A stretch of DNA of 64,000 bases from Brachyhypopomus gauderio (lineage: Eukaryota; Chordata; Actinopteri; Gymnotiformes; Hypopomidae): assembly GCF_052324685.1 (NCBI RefSeq), contig NW_027506873.1, positions 1,404,499 through 1,468,498 on the forward strand. The letters run 5' to 3'. How positions within the stretch are numbered: position 1 is the stretch's first letter; each line of letters starts with the position of its first letter. Under the pieces are notes generated by a model. The model was not told the DNA's origin, ran no database searches, and saw only the letters and a list, made by a program, of their open reading frames with translations. Position numbers and translations under genes: made by a program. Below, one piece after another: positions 58,816-64,000 of this stretch.

Positions 58816-59544
58816 CCTCACTCTGCCTCTTGCCTACTTACGTCACGTGATCATAGTCTGCAGCGCGAATAGCTCCCTCTATTGCTGGACGAGGATAACG
58901 CAATTTGAGTTTGCTGTTATTCAAGGAGTTATCGTGGCTCTTTCGATGTGTTTATCGTGAAACTTCACATCGCGATAACGATAAAAATACGATTAATCGT
59001 GCAGCCCTACACTGACGGTTGTATTTTGAATCCCATACATGGTAGCCAATCTGACGTCTAGGGTTTGATGCATCAAATCAACACTTCATTTAATATTCTA
59101 CTGGGGGGGCAGTCATTGAGTCTTCTGGTAATCTGAGATGTTGATGCTGTCATCCATGTCATGTGATGACTTGGGTAGAAAGCCACGTCTCTGAGCCCTC
59201 ATGACTGTGGTCACCTACAGGTGTCTAGTTATGCTGCTATAGACATGCCTGCTGAGCCACATGCTAATCACTGGCACGTGAGCCATGTGTGTGATAGTTG
59301 TCAAAGTTGTTCACATACTCAACCTATATTTTATCTCTTTTTTGTGGAATTGGCTTTGGTAGAAGTACGCAACAATCACCTAGGAGATGGTCTGGCTTGC
59401 CGGCTGTGCTGATGCCAACTCTTACCGGAGGCTCACCATCTGTATAGAAGGGATTGTGACTACTCAGCCTGGAATTACAACCATAACTATATAATTATAT
59501 TTGAACTATAATTACAGACTTGTGCTAGCGGGCCGCTCAATGTA

Positions 59545-59722
59545 GGATGGGTTCCCTTTTGAATCTTGGTCCTCCCAAGGTTTCTTCCTAATACCTGCCA
59601 TCACAGCGAGTATTTCCTTGCCACTGTTGCCTCTGGCTTGCTCTTTAAGGATCTGGACCCATACCATTGTAAAGCTGCTTTGTGATGTTTGTAAAAAGTG
59701 CTACGTAAATAAATCTGACTTG
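59545..59722 (+). mobile_element. LINE 3' end fragment
   Basis: Carries GGATGGGTTCCCTTTTGAAT, CCCAAGGTTTCTTCCTAATA, ATTGTAAAGCTGCTTTGTGA and the tail AAAAGTGCTACGTAAATAAA. Same family as the reverse copy at 31178-31352. Confidence 0.72.
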
Positions 59723-59997
59723 TTTAAAAATTTGTAGGTATACTTAAATTGACAAGCTTGTGTATATGTTTTTTTTTTTAGACGATTTAGACTTTGGCTG
59801 TTACATGTGCTGCCCTTTTGAAAAGGTTAGCCATGACCGTTCCAAACTTTAGTTCTTCCCCAATTCTGATTAACAGACGTCTACTTTTTAATGTTTTGTT
59901 TGCAGCTGATTACCAGAGTTGACTGGGCACCTGTTTTCTAGCACTAGGGCTGTGAGTAAATGAAGTTACGTTCAGCAAGTGCTCTTCCATTCAAACG

Positions 59998-60003
59998 TTT
60001 ATT
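59998..60003 (-). terminator. Likely myo18b polyadenylation signal
   Basis: Minus-strand AATAAA, about 245 bp after the myo18b stop codon at 60248-60250. No stronger candidate lies closer. Confidence 0.5.
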
Positions 60004-60247
60004 CATGTGTACAAACATTCAAGCAGCATTCACAAAATATCTTCACCATATCCAGCAGTTTGCTTCAGTGCAAACCTGGGTAGGGACCATGCTTCCTGGT
60101 CATGATACCCTGGGATAGGGAGATCAAATTAGTCATAGACACAGTCTATTCATGAGGTACAGAAAGCCTTAAGAGACAAAGAATTGTCACATTTCTTGCT
60201 ACAGTCCTGGAAGGCAGGATAAGGAGGCTGTACCTTGTTCAGCATGT

Positions 60248-63200
60248 TCAATCGACTTCTGGTTTCCTCAGGTATTTCTTCATCACTGCATTGACGTCTC
60301 CCTCACTGCCTTCAGCCTCCAGTCTCTCCCCCTGTGTCCGGCGCTGGGACCCTCCGGATCCGGATGAGTCAGTGTCGGAGTCCCTGCGCGATGTTCGTGA
60401 GGGTGGCAGCTCCCCGAAGTGTACGCTGAGGGCACGTCGCTGCCCGCCGCGGCTAACGCTGCCCGCCAAACTGCTGGCGGACTGAGCCCTGCGGATGGCG
60501 GGCACAATGTCTGAGCTGGCATCACCAACAGCCGTGTCAGTGATGGTGAGGAGACGGCGGTTCTGAAAGATGAGAGGCTCCGCCCCCATCCGGGCCTCCT
60601 CCCCTTCAGCCACCATGTCTCCAAGCAACCGGCGGCGGGTTGGCAGATACGAGCCTGAGGAGGACGAGGTTCTCAAGCTCGGTTCCTCCTCGCCTTCCTC
60701 CGGGATGGAGAGGTTGGGGAGTGGGCGGCGGGGGCCTGCGGATGACACGGCCGAGGTGATGGAGTCCCAGGAGCTGAAGCGGTTCATCTTGCTTGTGGTG
60801 GATGCCACCGACGGGGCCGTCTGTACGGATTCTGACAACGACAGTAGGCTGGTGGCCCGGGGCAGGAGTGGGCTGGGTGGCTTCAAGATGCCCGGCCGCC
60901 CCGTGTCCTCTGGACCTTCACTCGCCCCCCCAGAGAGAGCAGAGGCCCGGCGACGCAGGGCCGACGCCCCCGTGGTCTGGTAGATGGGCAGGGAAACTGT
61001 GCTGCCCTCTCCTGCCTCTGACGCCCTGTCCCTGCCGGCACGCTTCCTCCGCAGGCCCTCCAGGAGCTCGGACAGAGCCGTGGAGGAGGACGCCCGGCCC
61101 AGACCTCCAGACCTCTCAGGTGCCTCCTCCTCTAGTTCCTGAGTACAAGACCTGGCAGAGTACAGAGATGATGAATCATAGGAGACTTTGTCATTCATTA
61201 ATATTATAAAGGAAAAAAAGAATCTGCATATTTCCATAGTAACACATCTTGGTGCTCTTTGGTCTTTTTTACAGGGCTATGTAAGGTGACTATAATGAGA
61301 GGCTCTTTTATGGAAATGTGCTCACCTGAAGCTGTAGGTGCTCATTGTGTCTGTAACTGACTGGCGGCCAGTAGTGCTCCCGCTGTACGGAGAGCCAGCA
61401 CCCCCGCGACCTCCCCGAGGGACGCCCAGCCAGTGGCGGATGCCCTCGCCCACGTCTTCTGTGCCAACGCTGGACCCCACGCTTGACACGCTGTCCCTGC
61501 CACAAGAACTCTGCGTTACACTATGCACCACTCATCAGTCCCACATCACGTTGCACGACAACTGTCGGATCCCAGTACCTTCTGTGACCCACGTGTTTCA
61601 GCACACACCAGGATACACAACAAGCCTCCTGCTGCAGAGAGCCACACCAAGATCCTGGCCCAGGCCCCACATGCATGATCTTGCCTCTGATTTACTCCTT
61701 GATACCCTAGCTGAGCCTGTGTGTTGAGTGACCTGCAAGCTCGTTAACCTTAACTCCTTCATGTTGCCAATCCACCTGCTTCTGGGGTCCGGCGTCCCAC
61801 TACGGCGTCCCGCTCCAGCTCGGTTGCCCACCCCCAAGCTCCCGTGGTTATGGCCTGCCTGCTGTTGCCCTGCAGCCTGCTAGGGCCCGAAGGGAAATGC
61901 AACGCAGGGGTTGCCCTCTTTCCTCTAGCTTTCGCTACACAGAGGTGAAATCGAGGCTAACGCACATGCATTATTCAGGAGAGCCAGCATACCACAGCTG
62001 GGGAACTTCGAAAAGAACTCGCATACATGGAGACGCTTCTTCTCTGGCACACAGTGTGTGCTGGGTCTGAGGCCTGCGTGCGTCACGCCAGGAGACAGAG
62101 GAGCTGAAGCACAGTAGTCCAGTTATGCAATTATAAACAGCTTTAACATCGGAGTGAAATCAGACCTGTGATCTTCACTTATCAAAGCCCAAAAGCAGCA
62201 TGGCACGAAGGTCGTGATGATTGTGCAGTGGCATTGCTGTTAGATTGCTTACTGAACAGCAATGGTCCTTATCTACACATTATCTGAGATGCACTTGTCT
62301 AAATGGAAATGCCCAGTGTAATGGACTTTGCCTTTACATGCTGTGGTTAATGCCTGACTATCAGTTAGCACTGATGTTTACAATTACGGGCAGCATGAGT
62401 GTGCATCACTCCGCTTTCTCTCTGCGCTCGTTTTCTAATGGGCTCAGGTTAGGAACAGCAGCTATCTTAATCATCTTAATGATATCTACTGCTGTCCTGG
62501 TTCTGTGTTCTTATGCAACTGGGGCTCAGACTGTAGACTGTAGAACTCGAGGAAGCTTAGAAAATGTTCGGTCATTATGCAATGTTAAAAGTGTTGGCTT
62601 ATTAAGACTTAATTAGCAGAGTTTTGTGAAAGAGCACACTACGTCCCAAGATGCATTGGGTACTGCTGACGGATACAAAGCAGCTCCAGTAGTGCGGGAC
62701 ACACATTCAGATGAAGTTAATCCATGTTACACAAGCAGTGCTTGGATCAGTGCCCACGTTACCTGCATTGGACACACACACACACACACACATGCACACA
62801 CACCAGGTTGATAGGAGGTCACAGGAAGCAGTGCTTACAGATCTTTCTTTCTAGAGAAGGACTCCACAGCAGTCTGGACACTGTGTCACAGCGGAGAGGA
62901 GGGACAGACAGTGAGTGATGAGGTGGGAAGGAAGAGAGAAGATTACACGGCTGAAGAGGCTGAGGAGAGTGCAGTGAAACAGAAGGCTTAACTTTCAGTG
63001 GCCCTACGCTGACCCGTGGAAGAAAGCCAAAGGCTGTGTTGTACACCCAAGAATAGGTTCTTCCGAGGCTTCTAAAAGGAGCACGGAGGAGGATCCGTGA
63101 TTACAGAGCCACTGCGAAAGGTTCTGTCTAGGTACTTGGTTGGTGGAAATGGAATTGGAGCAACTGGAAATTGCACTAGCTTATCCAACTACAACCCCAC

Positions 63201-63477
63201 CAACTCTCGGGTGAAGAAACAGACAGAAACAGCTCCTGGTTTCCTGTAGTTTTCTAGTGGAGTTAGAAGCTGCCTGGTTTTCTTTATAATTACAAAACAA
63301 ACAAATCCACACACTTCAATTTGGTCTCGCATTTTTTGCATACCTTTCAGTGTCACTTTCATCACTTGACTCCACCTCCTCCAGGGCAGCCTGTAGATCA
63401 GCGATACGACGGATTGATGTCTCCAGATCTGCTTGTAGAGTCTGACGCACTGCACTAAGCTCTTCCACTTGCATTTC
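60248..63477 (-). CDS. myo18b: Unconventional myosin XVIIIb, last three coding exons (5' part outside window)
   Basis: Muscle-enriched class XVIII myosin needed for sarcomere assembly. Coding exons here are 63344-63477, 61326-61496 and 60248-61151 on the minus strand; phases close (402 codons plus stop). The first holds the end of the coiled-coil tail: LQADLETSIRRIADLQAALE followed by EVESSDESDTE. The second is Ser/Gly-rich with TDTMSTYSFR. The third is a long, probably disordered tail with ALSELLEGLRRKRAGRD, LPIYQTTGASALRRR, EPLIFQNRR, SLAGSVSRGGQRRALSVHF and the end NAVMKKYLRKPEVD. These short blocks match the C-terminus of MYO18B as I recall it, not MYO18A. The motor, PDZ-less N-terminal part and most of the tail lie to the right. 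Adjacent sez6l supports it, as the two are close in human 22q12.1. Exons upstream of 63477 are outside the window. Confidence 0.92.
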
Positions 63478-63593
63478 CTAAGCAAAAATTAGATGAAACT
63501 CACAGATAATGATGATGACACAAACACGCAGGATACACTGCACCAGCAAAACAAGAAAATGAAAATATAAAGAATTATAAAATAGATGACATG

Positions 63594-63600
<7 letters not shown>

Positions 63601-63642
<42 letters not shown>
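63601..63642. repeat. (CA)n microsatellite
   Basis: About 42 bp of CA repeats in the myo18b intron upstream of the 63344-63477 exon. Confidence 0.95.
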
Positions 63643-63646
<4 letters not shown>

Positions 63647-64000
63647 TGTAGTTTAATTGTTTATTAGTTTAAAGTGTATGGCATCATAGCTCACTCTAAT
63701 TACAGTGCAGGGACACAGACGTCCATTGATTTAATAATTCATTCTGCCATTTTCTTGGTTCAATCTGAAGGTCCAGGTCTCCTGTGGGGGCTAGCCACTG
63801 TCTGCCTCTGATTAATTCTTATTGTCTTCTCAAGGTTATTGATACAACAAATCCCATTTCACTCCTCTTATCTCCATGACAACCACACCACCAGCGGTGC
63901 CCTCTCTCTTTCTCAACCAATAACCTGGAGTGCGTCCATGTGAGTGTATACGTGTGTGCAGACATGGATGTGTGTGTATACACATTCATACGTTAGCGCT

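Larger units (their letters stand above)
57405..59009. mobile_element. Non-autonomous hAT-like element with nested insert, family F
   Basis: A 1605-bp element starting TAGGGGTGCACGATA and ending ATCGTGCAGCCCTA, with a perfect 8-bp duplication CACTGACG at 57397-57404 and 59010-59017. The subterminal parts carry repeated CGATAA and ATCGTG text. No transposase is seen. It has an internal tandem duplication and a nested MITE, and lies between the converging npm2 and myo18b. Confidence 0.92.

Noticed and set aside
60291-61209. Plus-strand frames of 137-138 codons opposite the last myo18b exon
   Set aside because: Shadows in GC-rich coding sequence; splice phase and protein similarity support only the minus strand.

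Overview
The window is eukaryotic and looks like a teleost fish chromosome. It has multi-exon genes with GT-AG introns, vertebrate-specific gene families, dense (CA)n microsatellites and minisatellites, Tc1-like, hAT-like and L2-like transposons, and a tRNA-derived SINE. The species cannot be fixed from the sequence alone. Exons were placed by reading splice sites and keeping codon phase, using remembered family sequences as a guide. No alignment was run.

Layout, left to right. (1) 1-3962, minus strand: the first four coding exons of scarb1 (CD36-family HDL receptor); the rest lies off the left edge. (2) 5260-6235: a decayed Tc1-like transposon beside a 36-bp minisatellite. (3) 7631-9310, minus: an intact three-unit polyubiquitin gene (ubc by neighbourhood) with a 5' UTR intron and a TATA box. 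(4) 11355-13108, minus: a complete four-exon tpst2 (tyrosylprotein sulfotransferase, 359 aa). (5) 15089-47401, minus: a complete 17-exon sez6l (936 aa; three CUB and five sushi domains, transmembrane segment, NPxY tail), with introns full of transposons and minisatellites. (6) 47402-55875: intergenic, with long CA tracts, a minisatellite, a Tc1 fragment and a MITE. (7) 55876-56977, plus: npm2-like nucleoplasmin (186 aa, eight coding exons). (8) 57405-59009: a hAT-like element with a nested MITE. (9) 60248-63477, minus: the last three coding exons of myo18b, tail to tail with npm2; the rest lies off the right edge.

The genes do not form a functional pathway. They are linked by ancestry: scarb1-ubc are neighbours on human 12q24.31, and tpst2, sez6l and myo18b are close together on human 22q12.1, so the window joins two human blocks, with a nucleoplasmin gene between sez6l and myo18b. 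Much of the remaining sequence is repeats. Several elements have target-site duplications that can be read exactly, which gives the nesting order of insertions. The most unusual gene-level feature is a four-copy 36-bp tandem repeat that duplicates the scarb1 exon 2 splice donor in frame. I found no evidence for a new multi-gene system.
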